Shown: positions 18,025 to 25,653 of the stretch, one piece after another | How the letters are laid out: every line of letters starts with the position of its first letter | Numbering within the stretch: the first letter of the stretch is position 1 | Source of the DNA: Methylohalobius crimeensis 10Ki | GTDB taxonomy: Bacteria > Pseudomonadota > Gammaproteobacteria > Methylococcales > Methylothermaceae | Reading direction: 5' to 3' | NCBI RefSeq assembly: GCF_000421465.1 | Contig: NZ_ATXB01000001.1 | Span: 2,449,001 to 2,513,000, forward strand | Length of the DNA stretch: 64,000 bases | Program-made: the position numbers and the translations under genes | Notes under the pieces: model-generated | Seen by the model: the letters and a program-made list of their open reading frames with translations, nothing else | What the model was told of the DNA's origin: nothing | Database searches by the model: none

Positions 18025-19599
18025 TTAATTGAACAAGGCACTCGCTTTCTGCAAAGTCGACCCAATTCCCCATGCGAGGGGAACGGTCACATAAAGCCAG
18101 AACAACATTAGCCATAGAAGGCTAAGCGGTTTTACGGCGGTTGAATGCGCGATCTCGTCTTCGAATTTTTTTCCGACCGCTTTTTGGTCCGAGTCTGGAC
18201 CGGCGGACGCGGCTTCTTCCCGGGGGAAAACGCCATCCGGTTCATCCAATTCTGCGTGCTTCATATGATGCTTTTCATGAACGGAACGCATCATCAGATT
18301 GCAGCAAAAGCCAAGGAATAAAAGACCCGCCATCACGTACATCGTAAGATTGTAGGCATCCGCCTTGGCAACGCCCTGCTCGACCTGAAACTCTCGAATA
18401 TAATTCACCAACACAGGCCCTAGAACGCCGGCAGTGGCCCACGCGGTCAACAACCGGCCGTGAATGCCACCGACAAATTTGGTCCCGAAAATATCGGCCA
18501 AATATGCGGGGATCGTGGAAAAGCCGCCGCCGTACATGCTTAAAATGACCGCATACAACGCGATGAATAACACCAAATTGCCGGCCGCGCCTATGGAAGG
18601 CACCGAGGCATAGAAAGCGATGCCGAGAACGAAGAAGATGAAGTAGGTATTTTTACGCCCGACAAAATCCGAGGCGGTGGACCAAAAAAACCGCCCTCCC
18701 ATATTGAACACGCTGAGCAGTCCGACAAATCCGGCGGCCGCGGCTGCTGTCACGACGCCTTGGAACATTTCCTGGATCATCACCGAAGCCTGCCCCAGAA
18801 CACCGATTCCGGCAGTGACATTCAAGCATAACACCAGCCAAAGCAAATAAAATTGGGGTGTTTTCAAAGCCTGGTCGATATGGACATGGTTTTGGGTAAT
18901 CATTCCATTCCGGACGGCCGGAGCCGCCCAACCCGCCGGACGCCAATTTTTGGGCGGCGTGCGAATGATCAGAGATCCGACGCACATGGAAAGAAAATAA
19001 AGCGTGCCCATCACGAGGAACGTTTCCATGACGCCAACCGATGTGGCGGATTTAAAATGATCCATCAGCCACACCGATAAAGGCGCCCCTATCATCGCGC
19101 CCCCGCCGAACCCCATGATCGCCATACCCGTCGCCATACCTCGGCGATCAGGAAACCATTTAATCAAGGTCGAAACCGGCGAGACGTAACCCAAGCCGAG
19201 ACCGATACCCCCGATCACGCCGTACCCTAAATAGATTAACCAGATCTGATGGAGAGAAACCCCCAATGCCGAAATCAGGAACCCTCCGCCGAAGCAGCAG
19301 GCGGCTATGAACATCGTCAGTCTAGGCCCTACTTTTTCCAGCCATTTCCCGCCAAAAGCCGCAGAAAGACCCAAAAATAAGATCGCCAAACTAAAAACCC
19401 ACCCCAGCGTGGTTAATTTCCAGTCTTCCGGCGAGGAACGGCTTATCCCAATGACGCGGGTCAACGGTTCATTAAAAACACTAAAGGCATATACCTGTCC
19501 GATACAGAGATGAACGGACAACGCCGCAGGCGGCACCATCCAACGACTATAACCGGGTTTGGCGACGGCATTTTGCTTCGAAAAAAAACCTAACCTCAC
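18025..19599 (-). CDS. OFA-family MFS transporter (oxalate/formate antiporter type)
   Basis: A 524-residue major facilitator transporter with about 12 helices, the N-terminal WMVPPAALSVHLCIGQVYAF typical of the OFA family, and FPDRRGMATGMAIMGFGGGA in the loop between helices 4 and 5. A C-terminal cytoplasmic tail (KHAELDEPDGVFPREEAAS) precedes one or two further hydrophobic segments (LLWLMLFWLYVTVPLAW), which is a family variation. The start is GTG 19599, preceded by GGGAAGGAG at ideal distance; the frame extends to a TTG at 19617, but that lies upstream of this ribosome binding site. Substrate likely a small carboxylate, unproven. Confidence 0.9.
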   Translation of the reverse strand: MRLGFFSKQNAVAKPGYSRWMVPPAALSVHLCIGQVYAFSVFNEPLTRVIGISRSSPEDWKLTTLGWVFSLAILFLGLSAAFGGKWLEKVGPRLTMFIAACCFGGGFLISALGVSLHQIWLIYLGYGVIGGIGLGLGYVSPVSTLIKWFPDRRGMATGMAIMGFGGGAMIGAPLSVWLMDHFKSATSVGVMETFLVMGTLYFLSMCVGSLIIRTPPKNWRPAGWAAPAVRNGMITQNHVHIDQALKTPQFYLLWLVLCLNVTAGIGVLGQASVMIQEMFQGVVTAAAAAGFVGLLSVFNMGGRFFWSTASDFVGRKNTYFIFFVLGIAFYASVPSIGAAGNLVLFIALYAVILSMYGGGFSTIPAYLADIFGTKFVGGIHGRLLTAWATAGVLGPVLVNYIREFQVEQGVAKADAYNLTMYVMAGLLFLGFCCNLMMRSVHEKHHMKHAELDEPDGVFPREEAASAGPDSDQKAVGKKFEDEIAHSTAVKPLSLLWLMLFWLYVTVPLAWGIGSTLQKASALFN

Positions 19600-19652
19600 G
19601 ATACTCCTTCCCTTCAAGCCCAGACGTCCCTTATCTAAGCGGCAAAAGGTTC

Positions 19653-19681
19653 ATTATGGCGAAAATGGCGGCGTGCCCCAA
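19653..19681 (-). promoter_or_regulatory. promoter of the OFA transporter gene
   Basis: Reading the minus strand: -35 TTGGGG (19681-19676), a 17-base spacer, -10 CATAAT (19658-19653), about 54 bases before the GTG start. The same box, spacing and surrounding CGCCATTTTCGC are kept in the duplicated leader at 23401-23500 (TTGAGG, 17 bases, CATAAT), which supports the assignment. Confidence 0.6.
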
Positions 19682-19839
19682 ATTCCGTGAATCAGAAAAG
19701 AGGGGCACGCTTTTAATTTATAATTTTCCAACAGACACTCATGCCCTTTTTATCCTCGCCCCGCTCCGCGGCACTGGCACCTTCCTTCAGCCGCTTGCCC
19801 CGCACTCTGCGCTCCATTTTTTCACCCTGCGGCCGGAGG

Positions 19840-21090
19840 TCAGCGGTGAATCACCCGCCAAATCCGGCCCCGCACCGAGTCGGATATATAGAGCGTCCCG
19901 TCCGGTCCCTGGGCCAGTCCCATGGGGCGATGTTTCGCTTGGCCCGGCCGACGGAGGGGGGACACGCCGGCGAAGCCGTCGGCGAAAACTTCCCACTTTC
20001 CCGTCACGCGGCCTGCGCCGTCCAGGGGAACGAATACCACTTTGTAGCCGCGCTGCGCCAGGGGTGCCCGGTTCCACGAACCATGGAAGGCGATGAAGGC
20101 GCCGTTGCGATAGGGGGCGGGGAAATGGTCGTCGGTATAAAATAACAGGTCGTTGGGGGCGAAGTGCCCCGGAAAGGCGACTTCAGGGGCGGGATAGGCG
20201 CTGCAATCCCGGCTGTCGTCGTCCGCGTATTCGGGCGCCTTCACGCGCGAGCCCTTGGCGGGATCGTGGTAGCAATAGGGCCAGCCGAAATCAGCGCCGG
20301 CGGTCACCCGCTGCAGCTCTTCCGAAGGGGCTTCGGCGTTTTTCTCATCGCTGAACCCCCAGTTCTGGCCCAACTGATCGCGGCCGTGCTGGACCGTATA
20401 GAGCTGATCGTCCCAAGGATTCCAGGCGATGGCCACGGCATTGCGGATCCCGGTGGCATAACGCTTGCCGTCATCCACCTGAGTCTGACCGCTTCGAAAT
20501 GCCTTGAATTGCCAAATTCCCGCCGCCCGCTTTAGTTGCGGGCAAGGTTTTTTTCCGGGGGAGCGGTCCGCCCGGTCCTTCTCCTGGCAGCTGTTGGACG
20601 GAGCGCCGACGTTGACGTAAAGATTCCCCTGGGTATCGAAGGTGAACGTCTTGGCCCTGTGGGAGCGCTGGCTGGGGAAGCCATCCACCACCACTTCCAT
20701 GGGCGATTCCGGCTTCAGGTTGCCGTCGAGCCTCCAGCGAACGATGCGGGTGGACGTGCCGTAGTAAAGAAATTCGCGGTGGATTCCGATGCCGGTACCG
20801 CCCGCAGGGCCGAAGTGGATCTTTTGATCGAAGCGGCCGTCGCCGTCGGTGTCGCGAAGGCCGACGACGCCCGCCGGCTCCGATCCGCCACCTCGAAGGG
20901 CCACGTAAGCGTCGCCATTGTCAGCGACGGCCAAGTGCCGTACCCTACCGAGGTTGTCCGCCGCCACCAGGGCGCAGAAACCTTTGGCCAGCTTCAGCCC
21001 GCCGTTGTCGGCATCGCACGTCGGCGTGTCGGCGGCGGCTCCACCGGCCAGGGCGATCCAAAGCAGTCCCAACGTCACTCGTTTAATCAT
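19840..21090 (-). CDS. PQQ-dependent sugar dehydrogenase-like protein (soluble GDH/sorbosone dehydrogenase family), periplasmic
   Basis: A 416-residue beta-propeller protein. The N-terminus MIKRVTLGLLWIALAGGAAA is a signal peptide. Blade motifs include HLAVADNGDAYVAL, GIGIHREFLYYG, ATGIRNAVAIAWNP, WGFSDEKNAEAPSEELQRV, GADFGWPYCYHD, FHGSWNRAPLAQRGYKV and MGLAQGPDGTLYISDS, which match soluble PQQ sugar/sorbosone dehydrogenases. ATG 21090 follows GGAGGAGGG; the frame extends to 21129 without a signal-like start. Substrate unknown; PQQ use is inferred from the family. Monocistronic, downstream of the intron region. Confidence 0.88.
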   Translation of the reverse strand: MIKRVTLGLLWIALAGGAAADTPTCDADNGGLKLAKGFCALVAADNLGRVRHLAVADNGDAYVALRGGGSEPAGVVGLRDTDGDGRFDQKIHFGPAGGTGIGIHREFLYYGTSTRIVRWRLDGNLKPESPMEVVVDGFPSQRSHRAKTFTFDTQGNLYVNVGAPSNSCQEKDRADRSPGKKPCPQLKRAAGIWQFKAFRSGQTQVDDGKRYATGIRNAVAIAWNPWDDQLYTVQHGRDQLGQNWGFSDEKNAEAPSEELQRVTAGADFGWPYCYHDPAKGSRVKAPEYADDDSRDCSAYPAPEVAFPGHFAPNDLLFYTDDHFPAPYRNGAFIAFHGSWNRAPLAQRGYKVVFVPLDGAGRVTGKWEVFADGFAGVSPLRRPGQAKHRPMGLAQGPDGTLYISDSVRGRIWRVIHR

Positions 21091-21354
21091 GGCGGCCCTC
21101 CTCCGCTCCGATTGATCGATCCAAAGCAAGCCTCATTGCCCGGCCCCGAGATGCCATTGTGCTAACCCCGAACCAGCCACGGTGGTGCACATCAGATGGC
21201 ACTGCCGGATCGTGCGGGTGCTCGCTTTCAAAGCAAATTCCCCCGCTTCCACCAAATTTCAATCTAAATTAAGCCGATATTGAGGGTCAACCGCCATAAG
21301 CATCGAACCAAGGCTTAAGGGTCTCTTCGCCAGGAGGACATCGAGGATGTCACC

Positions 21355-21410
21355 GGCTCACCCCTGCGGGGCCAGCCTGCGTCTGTTCAAATTGGCTCCC
21401 GGCCAATTTG
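21355..21410 (+). repeat. 56-bp hairpin repeat, copy A
   Basis: Reads GGCTCACCCC, a CCCC-TGC-GGGG hairpin, CCAGCCTGC, then a perfect 9-bp hairpin CAAATTGGC-TCCCG-GCCAATTTG (21388-21410). It is 87% identical (49 of 56) to copy B at 22773-22828 on the other strand, so the two form an inverted repeat around the reverse transcriptase gene. Confidence 0.85.
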
Positions 21411-21436
21411 TCCCGTACACGGCTTTCCGATGTTCT

Positions 21437-22768
21437 TCACACCGAGGCATGCGCCGAGCGCCAGGGCGCCGTCGTCGGCAGCTTGAAAAGCCCATAACGT
21501 CCATAGATTATTCGGCCCGGAAAGCGATGATATCCCCGGCTGGCCAGCTTGTGACGCCGCCGCAGGTGGATACGCACCCGCTCTTCCACTTGCAGCTTCA
21601 CTTTGGACATCACCCGAGTGCAGTTGCGGTGGTGGAAATAATTGGACCAGCCACGCAAGGTGGCGTTGAGTTCGCCCATGATCATTGGCATCGGAACCGG
21701 GGTGCGCCGCCGGTCGGTCAGCGCCTTGGTGCGATCTTTGATCCGCTGCACCGCCTGCTTGGACGGTTCCACGTGCGGGTAGTGTTTGCCACTCTTGCAG
21801 CTCCGCTTCACGCGAAAGCTGAATCCGAGGAAGTCGAAGGATTCCTCGCGAGCATCCACTACCCGGGTCTTGGTCTCGTTGAGGCTGAGGTCCAGCTTCT
21901 CCAAGATCTGTCGCAGCGCCGCCAGCGGCGCCTCGACATCCCCTGCGCACAATGCCACTATATCGTCGGCGTACCTCACCAGCCGACAGCGGTAGCGTGT
22001 TTCCAGTCCATGCCGTTCCCATATCCGATCCAGAAGATGCAGATACAGGTTCGCTAGCAACGGCGAGATCACCCCGCCCTGGGGCGTGCCCCGCCGATTG
22101 CTTTTGCCACCTCCCCTCGTCCGCCGTGTGCCGTCGTCGTCTTCTTCCACCACCGGTGCCTTGAGCCATTGCTTGATGAGCGCCAGCACCGCACCATCGC
22201 TGATGCGTTCGGCCACTGCCGCCAACAGCTTGGCGTGGGGGAGGGTGTCAAAATACTTCGACAGGTCCGCGTCGATCACTTGGGCGTGGCCGCTCAACAG
22301 GGCGTCCGCCACGGCATCCACCGCGTCATGGGCCGAGCGCTTCGGACGGAAACCATACGAGTGCTCGCAGAAGTCCGCCTCGAAGATCGGCTCCAGGACA
22401 ATTTTGGCCGCCATTTGCACCACTCGATCCCGGATGGTGGGAATTCCCAGCGGCCGTTTGCTGCCATCGGGCTTGGGTATCCCTACCCGACGCACCGCGT
22501 CCGCTTGGTACGTCTTGCTTTCCAACTGCTTCTGTAGGCGTTGCAAGAATTGCGCTTCCCCTTCTTCTGCCTCGATGGCCTCGAAGGTCTGCCCGTCTAC
22601 GCCGGGCGCGCCCTTGTTCGACCGGACCCGCCGATAGGCGTGACTCAGAATGTCCGCCCGGCACAGCTTGTCGTACAAGGCATAGAAGCGGAAGTCCGGC
22701 TCCTGATTGGCCTTGGTGTAGAGCTTCCTCTGCAGCGTCCTGATCTTTTCCGGGGTTCGTAGCACCAT
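21437..22768 (-). CDS. ltrA: group II intron reverse transcriptase/maturase
   Basis: A 443-residue intron-encoded protein. The RT domain shows SNKGAPGVDG, GIPTIRDRVVQMA, GFRPKRSAHDAVD, RGTPQGGVISPLLANLYL and the catalytic YADDIVALC. The maturase X domain (GIIM) is seen in MGELNATLRGWSNYFHHRN. No HNH endonuclease follows; it ends in GRYGLFKLP about residue 430. Start ATG 22768 fits the family start; the frame is open to 23212 but that part is intron RNA. The start lies five bases after repeat copy B. Confidence 0.93.
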   Translation of the reverse strand: MVLRTPEKIRTLQRKLYTKANQEPDFRFYALYDKLCRADILSHAYRRVRSNKGAPGVDGQTFEAIEAEEGEAQFLQRLQKQLESKTYQADAVRRVGIPKPDGSKRPLGIPTIRDRVVQMAAKIVLEPIFEADFCEHSYGFRPKRSAHDAVDAVADALLSGHAQVIDADLSKYFDTLPHAKLLAAVAERISDGAVLALIKQWLKAPVVEEDDDGTRRTRGGGKSNRRGTPQGGVISPLLANLYLHLLDRIWERHGLETRYRCRLVRYADDIVALCAGDVEAPLAALRQILEKLDLSLNETKTRVVDAREESFDFLGFSFRVKRSCKSGKHYPHVEPSKQAVQRIKDRTKALTDRRRTPVPMPMIMGELNATLRGWSNYFHHRNCTRVMSKVKLQVEERVRIHLRRRHKLASRGYHRFPGRIIYGRYGLFKLPTTAPWRSAHASV

Positions 22769-22772
22769 GGCA

Positions 22773-22828
22773 CAAAATCGCCGGGAGCGATTTTGAACAG
22801 CTGCAGGCTGGCCCCGAAGGGGTGAGCC
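22773..22828 (-). repeat. 56-bp hairpin repeat, copy B
   Basis: Minus-strand partner of copy A: GGCTCACCCC, CCCC-TTC-GGGG hairpin, CCAGCCTGC, then CAAAATCGC-TCCCG-GCGATTTTG. Seven positions differ from copy A; four of them are two compensated base pairs in the 9-bp hairpin. It ends five bases before the reverse transcriptase start. Confidence 0.85.
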
Positions 22829-23400
22829 CCAGGGAGGGGGGCGAATAATCCCCTGATCCTCCACTCTTCGGTTGCGTGAACAAAGCAGGGCCCCTTCCCT
22901 CGGACCGGGTTGTGTTGTCCCAAGTCCTCGAACGGTAGTATGGACCCCTCCGACTTCCACGACGGCCCGGCACGACTTCGGCACTCGCCTTATACGCACC
23001 CGTTGGCGGTTCTGCCCCGCCACCGCCGCGGATCTCCCGCACTGCACTGGTTTTCTTCCGTTACCTGCCGCCCCTGCTACCCCGGGAGATCCGGTGGAAC
23101 GCTTCCGTTCTCTCATCCCATCGACAGCGGCCTTCCCCTTCTGACCACAGGGTCGGCATCTCCAACTAATTGACGAGGCTACCCGTAGGTTCGCTTGCGC
23201 TACGGCCGGCAACTTCGCCCCTCGGAAACTTACAACCCCCGATTGCTCGGACGCTGCTTCCAGGCGCTACAAAGGTGTACGGACAACTCCTTTCGCGGGA
23301 CTTTAACCCGCAAGAAAAACAGCCGGTTACGGCATACGGTCAAAGTAATATTTATTACCTTGATTTAAAATTATTACTATGACCCCAATTATTGAACACC

Positions 23401-23500
23401 TAAATTCACGATACTCCTTCCCTTCAAACTTAGACCCTCCTCACCTAGGAGACGAGGGGTTGATTATGGCGAAAATGGCGATATGCCTCAATCTCGCAAA
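23401..23500 (-). pseudogene. orphan copy of the OFA-transporter leader and start codon
   Basis: 100 bases align without gaps to 19591-19690, the promoter, leader and GTG start of the MFS gene. Identical blocks include CACGATACTCCTTCCCTTCAA and ATTATGGCGAAAATGGCG (plus-strand reading). After the ribosome binding site and GTG, only about six codons follow (GTG AAT TTA GGT GTT CAA) before TAA. It looks like the front end of a second transporter gene whose body was lost. The remaining bases between the intron (about 23300) and 23566 show nothing else. Confidence 0.7.
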
Positions 23501-23566
23501 TCCGGACATACAATACTCAACCAGCACCTGCCGCTAGAGAGAATATGTAGACGAACATTTTAGCTG

Positions 23567-24640
23567 TTAGGGATTCGGTTTTAATTCGTACAGTCGCCGA
23601 AGATACCGATGATAAGGACCGTCTCCCATGAGATCCAAGCTTCGAGCCACTCGGCGGCGGTCTTGGGGACGGGGCAAGGATTCCAGAGCCTTGAAAATAC
23701 GTTTAACCTGGGCCGAAGTCACCGTTCCGGTCAACGGTTGTCCCAGACCCATAATATATTTGGCGCGCTGAAGATCGGCGAAGCGGTGCGGATCGTCCTG
23801 CATAGCCTGGAACAGAAGGGTACACGCTTGATGCGCCTGAGCCACTTCGTCCCAATCCTCCTCCGAGGCGGCCTGCAATAGATACCTATACTGATACACC
23901 GCGAGCGCCATCAAGCCGGAAGTAATGCCGACTCGCTGGCGTCCGTCGGAATCGTGCCGGGGACCGTCTCGAAGCGCCCGCCCCAGGTGCGGGTCCCACC
24001 CCTGAACGATTTTTAGGCGCTTGAGGTCGGGATGGACCAGGAAGCGCGCCGTGCTCCGTTCGTAGTCCTTTTCGGTCACCTTGACGGCGACGATATGCCC
24101 ACCGCCACTTGAGACAACCAACCGGGCGACGGCCTCCGGTGTCAGAGGCAACCCGCTGACATCGGAAATGGAGTAGAGACCGATGGCCAAGTCCCGCTCG
24201 GCGGCGGCACTGACAAGAGGCGCCAGGCTTGCGCTCACTTCTTCGTCAAGGGCTGATGGATCCAAGTCGGTCCCGGGACGAAAAAACACCACCGGATAAT
24301 GCATTGCGGCAAGCCGGTCCAGCAGCCGCTTGTTGGCGTCCAAACCGTCTTCCGGACGCAGCAACGCCAATCGCAGCATCTCTCCCGTATCGGCCCGGGC
24401 GGCACAATCGAACCACGCCGTGAGCTCGTCGATCGTGCGCAGATGGCCCCGTCCGGTGGACGAGGCGATGAGTGTCGCCATGGCCCCGGCGGAAGCCAAT
24501 CGCTCCAGATAGACCATAGTCCGGGCTTCGTCCAGCTGTCTGCGGGGCAGATTGCCGCAGGTGGGATCGAAACAGGCCACCGTCGCTTGGGGATAGCGCC
24601 CGATCGGGTCGTGGATAATCGCCGAGCTGCTCAGAGTCAT
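23567..24640 (-). CDS. dihydrodipicolinate synthase-like aldolase family protein
   Basis: A 357-residue protein resembling the DHDPS/N-acetylneuraminate lyase TIM-barrel family: VACFDPTCGNLPRRQLDEARTM at the N-terminus, ASSTGRGHLRTIDE in the GTTGE loop position, GLYSISDVSGLPLTPEAV, and a Schiff-base Lys candidate in HIVAVKVTE. It is about 60 residues longer than DapA and lacks the usual GTTGE, so it is probably not the lysine enzyme. AAGG lies eight bases before ATG 24640. Divergent from the U32-like gene 83 bases away. Confidence 0.78.
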   Translation of the reverse strand: MTLSSSAIIHDPIGRYPQATVACFDPTCGNLPRRQLDEARTMVYLERLASAGAMATLIASSTGRGHLRTIDELTAWFDCAARADTGEMLRLALLRPEDGLDANKRLLDRLAAMHYPVVFFRPGTDLDPSALDEEVSASLAPLVSAAAERDLAIGLYSISDVSGLPLTPEAVARLVVSSGGGHIVAVKVTEKDYERSTARFLVHPDLKRLKIVQGWDPHLGRALRDGPRHDSDGRQRVGITSGLMALAVYQYRYLLQAASEEDWDEVAQAHQACTLLFQAMQDDPHRFADLQRAKYIMGLGQPLTGTVTSAQVKRIFKALESLPRPQDRRRVARSLDLMGDGPYHRYLRRLYELKPNP

Positions 24641-24723
24641 GGAAACACCTTTTAAAACGCTGGCTTACTTTGTATTATCGCAATTTATCCGGTATAGGGA
24701 CATCGTTGAAAAAGAGGCAACGT

Positions 24724-25653
24724 ATGCAAAAACTAGAGCAGGCGCTTGAGGCTCTCGGACTCCCGGCCCAAGACAACAATCACCTTCCCGATTCCAGTCT
24801 GACTTTTCCCGACGGCGGGCATTACCGAATCGAAATATCCGGCGTCGAACGGGTTTCCGCCCTGGAAACATTGATCGACGAAGCCGATCGACAAGGAGTG
24901 CCGGTGCATCGAATCATCGCCACGGTGGGCGGCGCCACCTATCTGACTTGGGATGAATTGCGGGATTTCGCCCAGCTGGCGCATCAACGGCGTATCGAGG
25001 TGGTCATGACGCCCGGCCCCCGCCGGACCTGGGACAGTGGCCGGCAAATCACCACCGCCGAAGGGCTGGTTTCCGGAATGCGGCTGCGCGGCATGAACCG
25101 CGTTCGCCACTGGCTCAAGGATATCGAACGCTGTATAGAGGCGGGATTCCGCGGTTTTCTGGTGGCGGACGAGGGCGTGCTCTGGCTGGCCAGCCAACTG
25201 CGGCAGCAGGCCATCCTACCTGAAGATATCATTTTCAAGCTCTCGGTTTTCGCCGGCCAGGCCAATCCGGCGGGCGCCCGGGTAGCGGAACAATTGGGGG
25301 CCGATACCTTCAATCCGCTCGCCGACCTCACCCTGCCCATGCTGTCGGCAATACGCAGCAGCATCCAAATTCCAATGGATGTTTATCTCTGCCTGGTCAA
25401 CGCCATGGGCGGTTTTGTGCGCTTCTACGAAGCCGCCGAGATCGCGCGCATCACCGCGCCCTGCTATTTCAAAATTGAACCGGGCCCCTCCGAAGAGGTG
25501 GTCTACGCGCCTTGGAATCCGCCCTCCTATCACGACGATATGATTCGGGAAAGAGTGCGCAATGCGGCCGTGGCCATGGAACTGATCACCCGGGAAAACC
25601 CCGATCTCAAATGCTCACCGACCGGAGGCGAGGACCTGGCGATTCCCGGTTAA
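24724..25653 (+). CDS. U32 peptidase-like TIM-barrel protein
   Basis: A 309-residue protein with the layout of U32-type peptidase/collagenase-like barrels: HYRIEISGVE, VHRIIATVGGATYLTWDEL, QLAHQRRIEVVMTPGPRR, CIEAGFRGFLVADEGVL, ARVAEQLGADTFNPLADLTLPML, CYFKIEPGPSEEV. It lacks the Cys-rich C-terminal part of classical U32 proteins. ATG 24724 follows AGAGG at six bases. Its 3' end overlaps that of the convergent GDH-like gene by four bases. Real activity unknown. Confidence 0.7.
   Translation: MQKLEQALEALGLPAQDNNHLPDSSLTFPDGGHYRIEISGVERVSALETLIDEADRQGVPVHRIIATVGGATYLTWDELRDFAQLAHQRRIEVVMTPGPRRTWDSGRQITTAEGLVSGMRLRGMNRVRHWLKDIERCIEAGFRGFLVADEGVLWLASQLRQQAILPEDIIFKLSVFAGQANPAGARVAEQLGADTFNPLADLTLPMLSAIRSSIQIPMDVYLCLVNAMGGFVRFYEAAEIARITAPCYFKIEPGPSEEVVYAPWNPPSYHDDMIRERVRNAAVAMELITRENPDLKCSPTGGEDLAIPG

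Larger units (their letters stand above)
21340..23300 (-). mobile_element. group II intron or derivative (approximate limits)
   Basis: On the minus strand a long non-coding 5' segment (23300 to 22829) with tRNA-like pairing potential (e.g. GGAGGGGTCCATACTACCG, GAGGGAAGGGGCCCTGC) precedes a reverse transcriptase/maturase gene, the layout of a group II intron with its ORF in domain IV. Limits are estimates: a GTGCG-type 5' end and a complete domain V were not found. After the ORF, minus-strand GAAAGCCGTGTACGGGA resembles the 5' half of a domain V, but a hairpin follows instead of the expected 3' half. It may be a degraded or unusual intron. Confidence 0.6.

Noticed and set aside
21437-22768. 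diversity-generating retroelement or retron
   Set aside because: The reverse transcriptase has a GIIM maturase domain and a long 5' intron-like RNA; no template/variable repeat pair or msr/msd layout was seen.
23567-24640. dapA for the lysine pathway that continues in dapC-dapD-dapE
   Set aside because: It is longer than DapA, lacks the GTTGE loop and is 11 kb from the dap genes, so it is listed only as a family member.
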